NCBI GenBank assembly: GCA_016213845.1
Contig: JACQZN010000028.1
Coordinates: 1 to 64,000, forward strand
Direction of reading: 5' to 3'
Source: Candidatus Wallbacteria bacterium
GTDB lineage: Bacteria; Muiribacteriota; UBA6191; JACPRK01
Length of the DNA: 64,000 nt
The position numbers were made by a program, and so were the translations under genes. Below the pieces are notes generated by a model that worked only from the letters and a program-made list of their open reading frames with translations, was not told the origin of the DNA and made no database searches. Of this stretch, positions 26,885 through 35,407 are shown piece by piece (within the stretch, counting starts at the first letter, position 1; each line of letters starts with the position of its first letter).

Positions 26885-28369
26885 GTGAACAAGTACAGCC
26901 TCTTCGCGATCGTCTTCCTGGCGCTCTTCGGGTACCTGGGAGTCTGGCAGTGGACGGTCTGCCGGGTCTACGTGCCGCCGGGCGAGATGCTCGTCCTCAC
27001 GTCGCGCTTCGGCGACGAGAACCCGGACACGGAGAACCTCCGCGTGGTCGACGAGGGGAAGCGGGGCATCCAGAAGAAGGTGCTGGGTGAGGGCCGCTAC
27101 TTCGTGAACCCGCTGCTCTACGAGTACCGGCGCGCGCCGGTCATCTCCATCGGCAACGACGAGATCGGTGTCATCCGGTCGCAGACGGGCCAGCCGCCCG
27201 AAGACCGCCTGCAGTTCCTGGTAGAGCCCTCCGAGGACATCTACGCCAGGAAGGGCGTCTGGCGCCACGTGCTGACACCCGGCCTGTGGCGCTACAACCC
27301 CGACGCCTTCCAGGTCGAGGTCTTGAAAGCCGTCAAGATCCTCCCCGGTTTCGTGGGCTGCGTGACGGCGATGTCGGGCCAGCCGCCGGCCCCCGGCAAG
27401 CTGGCCCGGCGCGGGCAGAGCGGCGTGCAGGAGCACGTCCTGCAGCCCGGCGTTTACTACGCCAACCCGAAGGCCGTCCGCATCGACTCCGTGGAGATCG
27501 GCTACCGTGAGTTCTCCCCGACCGAGGCCGTGACCTTCTTCTCGAAGGACGGATTCAACATCCAGCTCGAGGTGACCGTGGTGTGGGGCCTGAAGCCCGG
27601 CAGCGTGCCGAGCGTGATCATGCACTTCGGCAACGTCGACGAGATCGTCCACAAGGTCATCGTGCCGCAGGTGGAGTCGATCTGCCGCATCGAGGGCTCC
27701 AAGTACGGGGCCAAGGAGCTCCTGGAGGGCGACAGCCGGGAGCAGTTCCAGGAGAAGTTCCGCCAGCTGCTGACGAAGGTCTGCGAGGAGAAGCAGATCA
27801 CGGTGCGTCTCGGACTCGTTCGCTCCATCGACGTGCCGATGGACATCCGGCAGCCCATCCAGATGGCCCGGATCGCGGTCGAGGAGCGCAGGACCAAGGA
27901 GGAGCAGCAGGCGACCCAGGCAAGCGTGAACCAGCTCGCGGAGCTGCAATCCGACGTCGAAAAGGGCGTGCGCGAGGTGGCCGCCGGCACCGAGAAAGCG
28001 GTCGCGGAGGTGCGGGCAGACGGAGAGAAGCAGGTTGCGACGCTGCAGGCCGAGCAGCTCGTGGCCGTGGCCGCCATCGAGAAGCAGGTTGCCGAGCTCG
28101 AGGCGCAGCGGACGCTGCTTCTCGGGCAGGCAGAGGCGACGGTCACGCAGCTTGCGAGGGAGGCCGCGGCCGATGCGCTCAAGCAGAACGTGGACGCCAT
28201 CGGCGGGGCGGCGGCCTACTCCAACTACCAGTTCGCCAACAAGCTCTCGAGCTCGTTCAACGTCTTCATCCGGTACGCCGGGCCCGGGACGTTCTGGACG
28301 GATCTTCCAGCCGGAGCGAAGAACTTGAGCGGGATGGCCGACCTGAAGGTGCTGGACGCAGCCAAGTAG
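26885..28369 (+). CDS. SPFH membrane protein, paralogue of the preceding gene
   Basis: 494 residues. GTG 26885 has AAGGAAGG 6 bp before it; an in-frame TTG at 26867 would overlap the upstream stop and has no ribosome site. N-terminal membrane helix (YSLFAIVFLALFGYLGVW), extended SPFH region, then a long Ala/Glu/Lys coiled coil (about 345-450) and a C-terminal tail. Adjacent unequal SPFH paralogues often form mixed complexes (as HflK/HflC and prohibitins do), so a hetero-oligomer is likely. Co-directional with the carbonic anhydrase 33 bp downstream. Confidence 0.85.
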   Translation: MNKYSLFAIVFLALFGYLGVWQWTVCRVYVPPGEMLVLTSRFGDENPDTENLRVVDEGKRGIQKKVLGEGRYFVNPLLYEYRRAPVISIGNDEIGVIRSQTGQPPEDRLQFLVEPSEDIYARKGVWRHVLTPGLWRYNPDAFQVEVLKAVKILPGFVGCVTAMSGQPPAPGKLARRGQSGVQEHVLQPGVYYANPKAVRIDSVEIGYREFSPTEAVTFFSKDGFNIQLEVTVVWGLKPGSVPSVIMHFGNVDEIVHKVIVPQVESICRIEGSKYGAKELLEGDSREQFQEKFRQLLTKVCEEKQITVRLGLVRSIDVPMDIRQPIQMARIAVEERRTKEEQQATQASVNQLAELQSDVEKGVREVAAGTEKAVAEVRADGEKQVATLQAEQLVAVAAIEKQVAELEAQRTLLLGQAEATVTQLAREAAADALKQNVDAIGGAAAYSNYQFANKLSSSFNVFIRYAGPGTFWTDLPAGAKNLSGMADLKVLDAAK

Positions 28370-28402
28370 CGGGGACGTAGGGCCCGGAGAGAGGAGCGGA
28401 AG

Positions 28403-29098
28403 ATGCGCGTGGGGAAGATGGTTCTCGTGGCGATCGTGGCGCTGGGTATGGCGCCGGCCGCTCTGGTGGCGGCAGAACCCGCAGGGCTCAGTCCCGCACT
28501 GGCCCTTGCGCATCTCCTGGAGGGGAACCAGCGGTTTGCCCAGGGGACACCGCAATCGCCCAGGCGCAGCGTGGAGCGCCGGCTGGAGGTGGCGCACCAC
28601 CAGGCGCCGTTCGCGGCGGTGCTCTGCTGCGCGGATTCTCGCGTGGCGCCCGAGCTCATCTTCGACCAGGGGCTGGGCGATCTCTTCGTCGTGCGGGTGG
28701 CCGGCAACATCGAGCAGGAAGACCTTGCGGCGAGCGTCAAGTACGCGGTGCACCATCTCCACGCCAGGCTGGTCGTCGTCGTCGGGCACCAGCGGTGCGG
28801 CGCCGTCACGGCGGCGCTCGACGACAACGAGGCGCCGTACTACGTGGAGCACGTGGTGCGGTCGATCCGGCCGGTGGTGCGCGAAAGCCGCGGCCAGCCC
28901 GGGGACCCGCTGGTCAACGCCGTCCACGCCAACATCCGGTCGGTCGTGCAACGTCTGCTCGACCGCCCACTCATCCACCTTCTGGCCAAGGCCGGCAAGG
29001 TGCGCGTGGTCGGGGCCTACTACGACATGGACAGCGGGCTGGTCGATCTGGTGGACGACGACTCGCCTCACGCCAGGGCGCCGCGGGAAGAGCGATAA
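28403..29098 (+). CDS. Exported beta-class carbonic anhydrase
   Basis: 231 residues. Signal peptide (VLVAIVALGMAPAALVAAE) followed by a beta-CA domain. Zinc ligands and catalytic dyad are intact: Cys76, Asp78 and Arg80 in CCADSR, His129 and Cys132 in GHQRCGAV. It interconverts CO2 and bicarbonate, here outside the cytoplasm, which is less common for the beta class. The ribosome site is GAGAGGAG. Third gene of the SPFH operon; a link between SPFH scaffolds and this enzyme is suggested only by position. Confidence 0.92.
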   Translation: MRVGKMVLVAIVALGMAPAALVAAEPAGLSPALALAHLLEGNQRFAQGTPQSPRRSVERRLEVAHHQAPFAAVLCCADSRVAPELIFDQGLGDLFVVRVAGNIEQEDLAASVKYAVHHLHARLVVVVGHQRCGAVTAALDDNEAPYYVEHVVRSIRPVVRESRGQPGDPLVNAVHANIRSVVQRLLDRPLIHLLAKAGKVRVVGAYYDMDSGLVDLVDDDSPHARAPREER

Positions 29099-29106
29099 GT
29101 CGCGCT

Positions 29107-30585
29107 TCAGTCCTTCTGGCGCGCCAGGTGCCACGCAAGGAGCTGCTCGACGGCCAGTCGCACGCCGAACAGGCTGAGCGCCATCAGCAAGAGAGTCGTA
29201 AAGCTGAGGGAGCGGTCGACCACGGCGCGTGCCGGATCGGCTGGGTCGTACCAGCAGCTGGCTTTGGCGCCATGCTCGAGCGACGCGTGCGCCCGCGCGG
29301 CCGTGAAGTGCCACCAGAAGCGCCACTCCTCCAGGTCGTAGCCCCAGCGATCGTATACGCGCCCGCCGACCTCATAGCGGAAGCGGAACGAAACGCTGTA
29401 GCTGCGGTGGCCCTTGGAGCTGACGTGCTCGGTGAGACGGCTGTCGAGGATCTCGCACGGCGCGCGCTCGAAGTAGAGCAGGGCGCGGACGTGCTCGAAG
29501 TTCTGGTGCGCAAGCCACGGCAGGCTGGCGAAACAGAGGAGGGCGACAAGGACGCCGCCGGCCCTGTCGTCCTTTTTCCTCTTCGCCAGCACTGCGGGTT
29601 CCGCCAGCTTCCTCGGCAGCGGCACCAGCCACCAGTAGAGCACCGCGGCCAGGACAAGCGCGGCGGGCGCCAGGAGCGGCAGCGCCACGACGGTCCTCCA
29701 GGTCGAGACGTCCCACGCGAAGGCGGCGGCCGTCGAGATGCAAGCCATCCAGAGGAGCGATCGAGTCGAAATGCGGAGGCGCTCAGCCGCCCACCAGGCG
29801 CGTTCGGCCTTCAGGTCGAGCTGGACCGGCAGCCCAGTGGCCGAGCCGATGCGGGTGGCGATCCGCTCGAGATCGGCGGGGGCGTATCGGGCGCTGCCGC
29901 CCGCGGCGTCGCCGAGCGGCATGAGGGCGCCGCCCTTGCGGCGCAGCACCAGCCACACCGGCTCGTAGCGAGCCGTATGGTTGCCGGCCGAGGGCTGCTC
30001 CAGCACGGTCGTGGCGGTGCCGACGTGGGTGAAGTCCGAGAGCTCGGCGACCGGGCGCCGCCAGACGAGGCCGGGCAGACGGCGTTGGGCCAGGAGGAGT
30101 CGCTTTCCGGGATCGAAGACGTACAAGTCCTCCAGTAGCAGTCCGATGGCGGTCCCCGCGGCGGCCACGAGCAGACAGAGGACTGCCGCCAGGCTCGAGA
30201 GCTCCACGACGTGGGGGTGGGGGCCGACCAGCGCCACCGCGCCCAGTCCGACCAGGCCGGCCGAGACCATCCAGTCGGCGGCTATCTCGAGACCGGAGTG
30301 GTAATCGAGCTCGATGGCGCTGCCGGCGCCAGGACCGACCACCCTCCCGGCGCCGAGCCCGATGCGGGCGGCGAGGCGATCGGCCGCACCGAGCGCGCTC
30401 GACGCCGCGGCTCGCGTCCGGGCGCGCCATCGCGTGCCACCGCAGCCGTAGAGCGGACAGGCCCCGGCGTAGCGGAAGCAGTCCCGGTGAGTCGGCGTCT
30501 CGCACTGCACGCAACTCACCACCGAGGGGCCAGTCAGCGCCTCGCCGCAAACGCGGCAGAGCCCGGTGCCAGTAGAGGGGTCCAT
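29107..30585 (-). CDS. Membrane protein with RING-like zinc domain and DUF3592-like region
   Basis: 492 residues. The N-terminus is a Cys/His-rich finger (CRVCGE, CVQCETPTHRDC, CPLYGCGG) resembling the prokaryotic RING family. Membrane helices lie around 105-155 and 275-345. A C-terminal beta region (ALLYFERAPCEILDSRLTE to SCWYDPADPARAVVDR) resembles DUF3592, followed by a last helix. Prokaryotic RING-like proteins have no established ubiquitin activity in most bacteria, so the finger may just bind partners. Convergent with the carbonic anhydrase, 8 bp apart. Confidence 0.75.
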   Translation of the reverse strand: MDPSTGTGLCRVCGEALTGPSVVSCVQCETPTHRDCFRYAGACPLYGCGGTRWRARTRAAASSALGAADRLAARIGLGAGRVVGPGAGSAIELDYHSGLEIAADWMVSAGLVGLGAVALVGPHPHVVELSSLAAVLCLLVAAAGTAIGLLLEDLYVFDPGKRLLLAQRRLPGLVWRRPVAELSDFTHVGTATTVLEQPSAGNHTARYEPVWLVLRRKGGALMPLGDAAGGSARYAPADLERIATRIGSATGLPVQLDLKAERAWWAAERLRISTRSLLWMACISTAAAFAWDVSTWRTVVALPLLAPAALVLAAVLYWWLVPLPRKLAEPAVLAKRKKDDRAGGVLVALLCFASLPWLAHQNFEHVRALLYFERAPCEILDSRLTEHVSSKGHRSYSVSFRFRYEVGGRVYDRWGYDLEEWRFWWHFTAARAHASLEHGAKASCWYDPADPARAVVDRSLSFTTLLLMALSLFGVRLAVEQLLAWHLARQKD

Positions 30586-30621
30586 GCCGGATCATTATGA
30601 CCCGGCCGGGTGCCCGGCGGC

Positions 30622-30945
30622 CTACAGATAGCTGTAGTGCGTGCCGAGGGGGCTCTTCACGAACCAGGTGCACTCCAGGCCGACCGGGAAGGTGACCATG
30701 TCGCCGGGCTCGATGCGGACGACGCCCAGGGGCGAGTGGACGGTCGCTTCACCCTCCAGGACGTAGCAGACCAGTCCTCGGTCGTAGCGCTTCTGGAAGG
30801 TCGAGACCGTCTCCGTCGCGACGTGCCAGTCGAGGACTCCCAGCGCCTGCATCCGCTCCAGGTCCGGCTGCTCCTTGACGATCCGGGCAGCGGTGTCAGC
30901 GGTCGGGCTCGAGGTCACTCGGGTGGCTTCGGCGCAGAGCGTCAT
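30622..30945 (-). CDS. Small cupin-domain protein
   Basis: 107 residues. The ATG at 30945 has AAGGAGA upstream. The core GLVCYVLEGEATVHSPLG, then VRIEPGDMVTFPVGLECTW, is a single cupin of the EutQ/DUF861 type. The usual metal-binding His residues are mostly absent (CYVLEGE in place of HxH), so a binding or structural role is as likely as catalysis. No operon partner is clear. Confidence 0.75.
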   Translation of the reverse strand: MTLCAEATRVTSSPTADTAARIVKEQPDLERMQALGVLDWHVATETVSTFQKRYDRGLVCYVLEGEATVHSPLGVVRIEPGDMVTFPVGLECTWFVKSPLGTHYSYL

Positions 30946-31112
30946 CTGGGTCTCCTTCCTCGTCGGGCCGCCGGTCGGGTTCCCGGCGCGGCAACACTCA
31001 ATCAAGCACCGTGCCAGCCGCCGGGGCCCGTGGCAAAGCCATGTGCCCAGACAAGGGAGGCGTCCGACTGTCCGGATGCAGGACTGGGGGGTGTCCGGGA
31101 AGCGGACTCCTG

Positions 31113-33425
31113 TCAGCTCCCGGGCCGTGTCGTGTCGCGTGCCAGCTGCTCCCACAGCCGGTCGCGCCAGGCGAGCATCCGAGCGGCCCCGGGGGCGATG
31201 CGCGTCAGGGCGCCGAGCAGCCGGCACGCGCCCAGACGATCTCCGCGAGACTCCAGGTCGCGGGCGGCTGCAATCGCACGGTTTGCCACGGCCATTCGCG
31301 CCGCGGCGGCGGGCTCATCCCAGCGCGCCGCCAGGAGGCAGCACTCGATCGCCTCGACGACGCTCTCCACGGGACCCTCGAGCTCCCGGATAGCCTGCCT
31401 GGCCAGAGCAGCGCCCGCAGCCCGGCGAGCGGACTCGAGTTGAGCGCCATCCAGAGCGCCTGCAGCCTCCAATTCTTCGATGTCTCGCAGAAGCTTGGGA
31501 CGCGGGACGCCGCCCGCTGCATCGAAGGTGGCCACGAGCTCCCGGGCGCGCGCGAGCGCAGCCTCTCGCGACACCAGCAACTCCAGCCCCGGAACGGAGA
31601 CCGTGGGGCTTTCACGGCCTGAGGCGAGCTCCACGCCGTAACGTCCCTCGGGAAGGGCCGCGGGCAGGGGTAGTGTCAGCCGATCGCGCATCGCCGGGCC
31701 GGTCGGAATCGTCTCGGGGGTCAGCCAGCCGAGCGCCAACCGGTGCTCGGCGCTGATCGGAGGGGTGCCGGCGAGACTCAGCCGCACGCGCGGCTCGGCC
31801 CGGGCGGCCATCGTCCAGTAGAAGCGCGCCATGAAACGCCCGCCAGGAGCCAGGGTTCGGGCGACAGGAGTCAGCCCCGTCCAGCCGATGCCGGGGCCGT
31901 GATGCCGTGGAAGTGGGAGCTCAGGCGTCTCGCCGTCCTGGGCCGCGAGCAGTTCGCGGCGCACGAAGTTGTAGTCACCAGGGTAGTCGCCGGGCAGGGG
32001 GGCGAGCGGCAGGTACTCTGCCGCCAGCCGGCTGGAGCGGCCCAGCCCGGAGGCTTCGGTCCAGACCCCCGAGAGCCGGATGAAATCGGGACGGCGCTGG
32101 CCGAAGAGGTACTCCTCGCGCAGGACGGGGTTGGACAGGTGACGGGAGAGGATGCGGTCGGTAAGGCCGGTGATGTCGAGCAGGTCGAGCCCGGAGGCCC
32201 ACGACGTCCCTCCGGCATCGGCGTCGGCCAGGAGCGCGGACCTGAGGCCGGCCTCGTGGGCCATCCGTCTGAAAACCTCGCCTCGGGCCAGGCGCGAAGA
32301 GAAGGTCACCCGGTAGCGTCCTCGGGTGGCGTGGAGGGCGCCGAGCTGCACGGCACCATAGGCGGTGAGCAGCAGAAGGCAGGCGATAGGAGCGGCCTTT
32401 GCGCGGGGGGCGGGGAGGGACGCCAGCAGGTGGTGCAGGCCCTCGCCAGCGGCCCAGCACAGGAATGGCAGGGCAGGGACCAGGAAGCGGTGGTGCTGCA
32501 TCCAGTCGCCGCCGGTGACGGCGGCGAAGGCGGCGGTGGCCGCGAGGGAACCTCCAAGCCAGAGTCCTCCGCGCGCGGCGGGCAGCCGAAAGAGCCCAAA
32601 GGCTGCCAGGGCCGTCAAGCCGGCGGCGGACGGGGCTGCGAGCCAGTCCGCCAGATAGCGCCAGCCGGCACCGCCCAGGCTGAGAGACTCGAGCGAGTCG
32701 CCGGGCAGCTTGGTGTGAAAGACGGTCGGCCACCAGCTGCCGAAATAGAGCTGCCGCCAGGCGAAGGAGGCGGCCAGGGGCAGTGCGAAGCAGAGGAGCC
32801 AGCGGATGAAGTGACGCCAGGCGCTGGCGTGATTCGGCGTCGCGAACGTGCGCGCGGCCACGGCGGGTAGGGCGGCCAGAGCGTAGATCGGGCCCTCGGG
32901 GCGAGTGAGGGAGGCGAGGAAGAGCGCGAGCGCGGAGAGCGGGAACGTGCGGGGAGGGGTTCGCAGCTCGAGCGCGAAGGCGGTTGCGGCGGCGAGGAGC
33001 AAGAGCGCGAAGAAGACGGTCTCGAGGCCGCCGGCCGTCCAGAAGGCGAAGGGAGCGGATGTGGCCAGCAGCAGCGGTGGCACCGCGTCCGACGGGCGGA
33101 GCGTCCGGCCGGCCATGCGGGCAGGTGCCAGCAGCAGCAGGCAGAGCGAGGCCGAGCCTGCCGCGAAGGCGAGAGCCTTGGCGAGGAGAGCGGGGTCCAG
33201 GCCCAGGCCGATTCCTGGGGTCAGCAGCAGCACCCACAAGAGGTTCGAGAAGCCCTCGGCGCGCTCGGAGCCGGCAGTGAGCACGAGGCCGCGGCCGGCG
33301 GCGAGGTTCCTGGCGTAGCAGAAGCTGATGCCGGCGTCGTCGCAGGTGAAATCGGCCACGAGCGCGAAGGCGATGGCGTAGGCGAGCAGGGCGGCGACGA
33401 AGGCCCAGGCGAGAGAGCGGTTCAC
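31113..33425 (-). CDS. Polytopic GT-C-type glycosyltransferase-like protein
   Basis: About 770 residues from the GTG at 33425, which begins the first membrane helix; the frame is open to 33497 and an ATG start there is possible. About ten membrane helices in the first 450 residues. The first periplasmic loop has DDAGISFCYARNLAAGRGL and AEGFSNLLW, a pattern shared with GT-C lipid-linked sugar transferases such as the arabinosyltransferase AftB. LTRPEG follows further on. The C-terminal 300 residues are soluble, beta-rich then helical (about 600-770), with no known domain. Likely transfers a sugar from a polyprenyl carrier on the periplasmic side; acceptor unknown. Confidence 0.7.
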   Translation of the reverse strand: MNRSLAWAFVAALLAYAIAFALVADFTCDDAGISFCYARNLAAGRGLVLTAGSERAEGFSNLLWVLLLTPGIGLGLDPALLAKALAFAAGSASLCLLLLAPARMAGRTLRPSDAVPPLLLATSAPFAFWTAGGLETVFFALLLLAAATAFALELRTPPRTFPLSALALFLASLTRPEGPIYALAALPAVAARTFATPNHASAWRHFIRWLLCFALPLAASFAWRQLYFGSWWPTVFHTKLPGDSLESLSLGGAGWRYLADWLAAPSAAGLTALAAFGLFRLPAARGGLWLGGSLAATAAFAAVTGGDWMQHHRFLVPALPFLCWAAGEGLHHLLASLPAPRAKAAPIACLLLLTAYGAVQLGALHATRGRYRVTFSSRLARGEVFRRMAHEAGLRSALLADADAGGTSWASGLDLLDITGLTDRILSRHLSNPVLREEYLFGQRRPDFIRLSGVWTEASGLGRSSRLAAEYLPLAPLPGDYPGDYNFVRRELLAAQDGETPELPLPRHHGPGIGWTGLTPVARTLAPGGRFMARFYWTMAARAEPRVRLSLAGTPPISAEHRLALGWLTPETIPTGPAMRDRLTLPLPAALPEGRYGVELASGRESPTVSVPGLELLVSREAALARARELVATFDAAGGVPRPKLLRDIEELEAAGALDGAQLESARRAAGAALARQAIRELEGPVESVVEAIECCLLAARWDEPAAAARMAVANRAIAAARDLESRGDRLGACRLLGALTRIAPGAARMLAWRDRLWEQLARDTTRPGS

Positions 33426-33531
33426 GGAGGGTGGAGGGATTGTAGTGCCGGGTGGGGGATGGGCAAGGGAGCGGCTCCGAAGCCTGGAAAGCATCATCAG
33501 CGCGAAGGGCTCCGCAAGGAAGAGAAATGGC

Positions 33532-33548
33532 GCAGGCGTCTCGCCTGC
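33532..33548. repeat. Short GC hairpin GCAGGCG-TCT-CGCCTGC
   Basis: Perfect 7-bp stem, 3-nt loop, in the 440-bp gap between the GT-C gene start and the acetyltransferase. Looks like an intergenic palindromic unit. Only one copy was noted in this window. Confidence 0.4.
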
Positions 33549-33702
33549 CCAGTAGTCATGCGGTCTTTGAGGGCAGGCAAGATGCGTGCTCCAGCTGCTG
33601 GTTCATGATCCATAGACTCTCCCGATGGGCAAGGAGTTCATGTCATGCCGGGGGCCGTTCGGATACCCTCGTGGCCGAGCATCATTGTCGCGACCAGCAT
33701 TC

Positions 33703-33754
33703 GGGCGGGGGCGGGGGCAGGGGCACGGGCTCGGGCAAGGGCAGGGGCGGGGGC
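33703..33754 (+). repeat. G-run tract, potential G-quadruplex
   Basis: Nine runs of three to five G separated by one to three bases (GGGCGGGGGCGGGGGCAGGG and onward) on the plus strand. It lies in the gap 33426-33865, which otherwise holds no supported gene. Position is about 110 bp upstream of the acetyltransferase start; strand asymmetry would let it fold in the plus-strand RNA. Confidence 0.6.
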
Positions 33755-33865
33755 ACGAAAGCGAGGTCGGCCCTCGACGCCTTTCGGGAGGGGACCCCCT
33801 ACGGGACACACGTGGGCAAGGGCTGGCTTGCGCGGGGGCTTCGAGTGGCGCGATACTTCGGGCCG

Positions 33866-34414
33866 ATGAACGTCGAGGTTCGAAGGCTGGAGGTTGCGCT
33901 CGAGGCGGATTTTTGGCGGCTGATGAAGAGCGAGCCGTTTGGCTGGTGCTACTGCAGTGCCTGGACAGTCCCGAGCTGGGACGGATGGGGCGACCGCACT
34001 TCCGAGGAGAACATGGCTGTGCGCGAGCGTATCTTCCGGGAGGGCGGTCACGACGGCTATCTGCTCTTCGTGGACGGGAGCGTCGCGGGGTGGTGCCAGT
34101 GCAGGCCTAGGGCGGGGATGGCGAAACTGGAGCGGCAGCTGGTGCGCGAAGGGGCGCCGCCTGCGCACGCGATTTCCTGTCTGATGATTCGACCCGAGCA
34201 TCGAGGTCGCGGGTTGGCCCACCTGTTCCTGGGTGGCATCCTCGACGACCTGCGGGCGCGTGGCGTGCGGCGGGTCGAGGCGTATCCCAAGCCTGGCCGT
34301 CATGAGGACGTGAACGAAGTCTGGACGGGTCCGGAGCCGCTCTTCGCGAAGGCGGGGTTTCGCGAGGAGAGCCGCGTGTCCGGCCGGGTCGTGATGGTGC
34401 TGGAGCTTGGCTGA
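33866..34414 (+). CDS. GNAT-family acetyltransferase
   Basis: 182 residues. Motif A is LMIRPEHRGRGLAHLFLGGILDDL; the preceding strands are FGWCYCSAWTVPSW and GSVAGWCQCRPRA. The substrate pocket contains several Cys and Trp residues (WCYCSAW). Similar to small acetyltransferases annotated only as GNAT; substrate unknown. The ATG at 33866 starts the conserved fold but lacks a clear Shine-Dalgarno. Its stop ends one base before the next ATG, so it is probably co-transcribed with the methyltransferase. Confidence 0.8.
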   Translation: MNVEVRRLEVALEADFWRLMKSEPFGWCYCSAWTVPSWDGWGDRTSEENMAVRERIFREGGHDGYLLFVDGSVAGWCQCRPRAGMAKLERQLVREGAPPAHAISCLMIRPEHRGRGLAHLFLGGILDDLRARGVRRVEAYPKPGRHEDVNEVWTGPEPLFAKAGFREESRVSGRVVMVLELG

Positions 34415-34415
34415 T

Positions 34416-35360
34416 ATGGAGGCCGTTGACTCCGTGGCGTCTACCTGTACCGGGTTTTCCTTGGAAAACCCGGTACAGGTAGACGCCACCGGTTTCCCGG
34501 CGGGCTGCTCCGTTGACGGGCTGGAGCGGCGGCTGGGGGAGCTGGCGGGGCTGGCGGATGCCGAGTGGCTTGCGGGGTTGCCGGAGCGCAAGCGCGAGGA
34601 GAGCGCGTTCCACGATCGCCGCAGGGCGCAGGAACAGGCGGGCGCTCCGGGGCGGGTCGGGGCCGGACTCTACGAGGCGGCGGCGATGTCGAGCCGGCAC
34701 GTGGTCGAGTGGATCGAGCGTGAGGCCCCCGGCGCGGTGTTTCTCGACTACGGATGCGGGCGCGGTGGGGACGCGCTGTCGGCTGCGCGAGCCGGCGCCC
34801 GGCTGGCGGTCGGGATCGATCTGAGCGGCGAATCGATCGCCCTGGCCCGTGAGGCGGCCCGCGAGGCCGGTCTGGAGTCGCGCGCTCGATTCCTCCAGTG
34901 TGACGCCGAAGAGACGAGGCTCCCCTCGGAGTCGATCGATCGTGTCGTCTGCCGTGGGGTGCTGCACCACCTCGACCTCGAGGCGTGCTTGAGGGAGCTG
35001 TACCGGATCTTGGCCCCGGGAGGTCGGGTCCTTGCGCTCGAGGCCCTGGGCTACAACCCGGCGCTGCGGTTGTTTCGCGAGTTGACGCCCGCGCGGCGGA
35101 CGCGCTGGGAGCGCTCCCACGTCCTGACGCCGGCCCGGCTGCGCGCGGCGCGCGGGCAGTTCGAGGTCGAGGACCTCCGATTCTGGCATCTGGCGAGCCT
35201 TCTCTCGATCTTCACGCCCCCCTTGCGGCCGGCGCTGGACCGGCTCGATCGGGTGCTGACAAGGGTCCCTCTGGTGCAACTGGCAGCCTGGATGTTCAGC
35301 TTCGAGCTGGTCAAGGCGCCCAAGTCGTCATGCTTGACCGGGCCACGCTCCGAAGACTAG
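34416..35360 (+). CDS. SAM-dependent methyltransferase (class I)
   Basis: 314 residues. Motif I is FLDYGCGRGGDALSAA, the acidic residue after strand 2 is in VGIDLSGES, and motif IV is RVVCRGVLHHLDLEA, followed by LYRILAPGGRVLALE. This is a Methyltransf_11-type fold. The C-terminal 70 residues with hydrophobic helices (LLSIFTPPLRPALDRL) suggest a membrane-associated or lipid substrate. The first ~30 codons include an inserted 56-bp palindrome (34434-34489). The residues it encodes do not look like the family, and no standard start exists between it and the conserved region, so the original start may have been displaced. Confidence 0.82.
   Translation: MEAVDSVASTCTGFSLENPVQVDATGFPAGCSVDGLERRLGELAGLADAEWLAGLPERKREESAFHDRRRAQEQAGAPGRVGAGLYEAAAMSSRHVVEWIEREAPGAVFLDYGCGRGGDALSAARAGARLAVGIDLSGESIALAREAAREAGLESRARFLQCDAEETRLPSESIDRVVCRGVLHHLDLEACLRELYRILAPGGRVLALEALGYNPALRLFRELTPARRTRWERSHVLTPARLRAARGQFEVEDLRFWHLASLLSIFTPPLRPALDRLDRVLTRVPLVQLAAWMFSFELVKAPKSSCLTGPRSED
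34434..34489. repeat. 56-bp palindrome with 27-bp perfect arms
   Basis: Arms 34434-34460 and 34463-34489 are exact reverse complements, separated by TT. Each arm contains TACCTGTACCGGGTTTTCC or its complement. Either strand read in the right frame gives nearly the same peptide (TCTGFSLENPVQVD or TCTGFSKENPVQVD), a consequence of the symmetry. It lies within the 5' end of the methyltransferase gene and 20 bp after the acetyltransferase stop. Probably a mobile palindromic repeat unit; it could also act as a strong RNA hairpin. Confidence 0.85.
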
Positions 35361-35363
35361 GAT
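35334..35363 (+). promoter_or_regulatory. Promoter of the duplicated beta-domain gene
   Basis: TTGACC (35334-35339), an 18-bp spacer, TAGGAT (35358-35363). It overlaps the end of the methyltransferase gene and sits 45 bp before the next start. It would give a transcript independent of the upstream genes. Confidence 0.55.
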
Positions 35364-35407
35364 CGGCCCCGTCCAGGCGGTCCCAGAACACCTGATTGGA
35401 GAACTCC

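Noticed and set aside
26093..29326. Very long minus-strand open frame opposite the SPFH and carbonic anhydrase genes (over 1000 codons)
   Set aside because: A by-product of high GC: it is the antisense of three well-supported genes. Its translation is His/Arg/Leu/Asp-rich without domain pattern.
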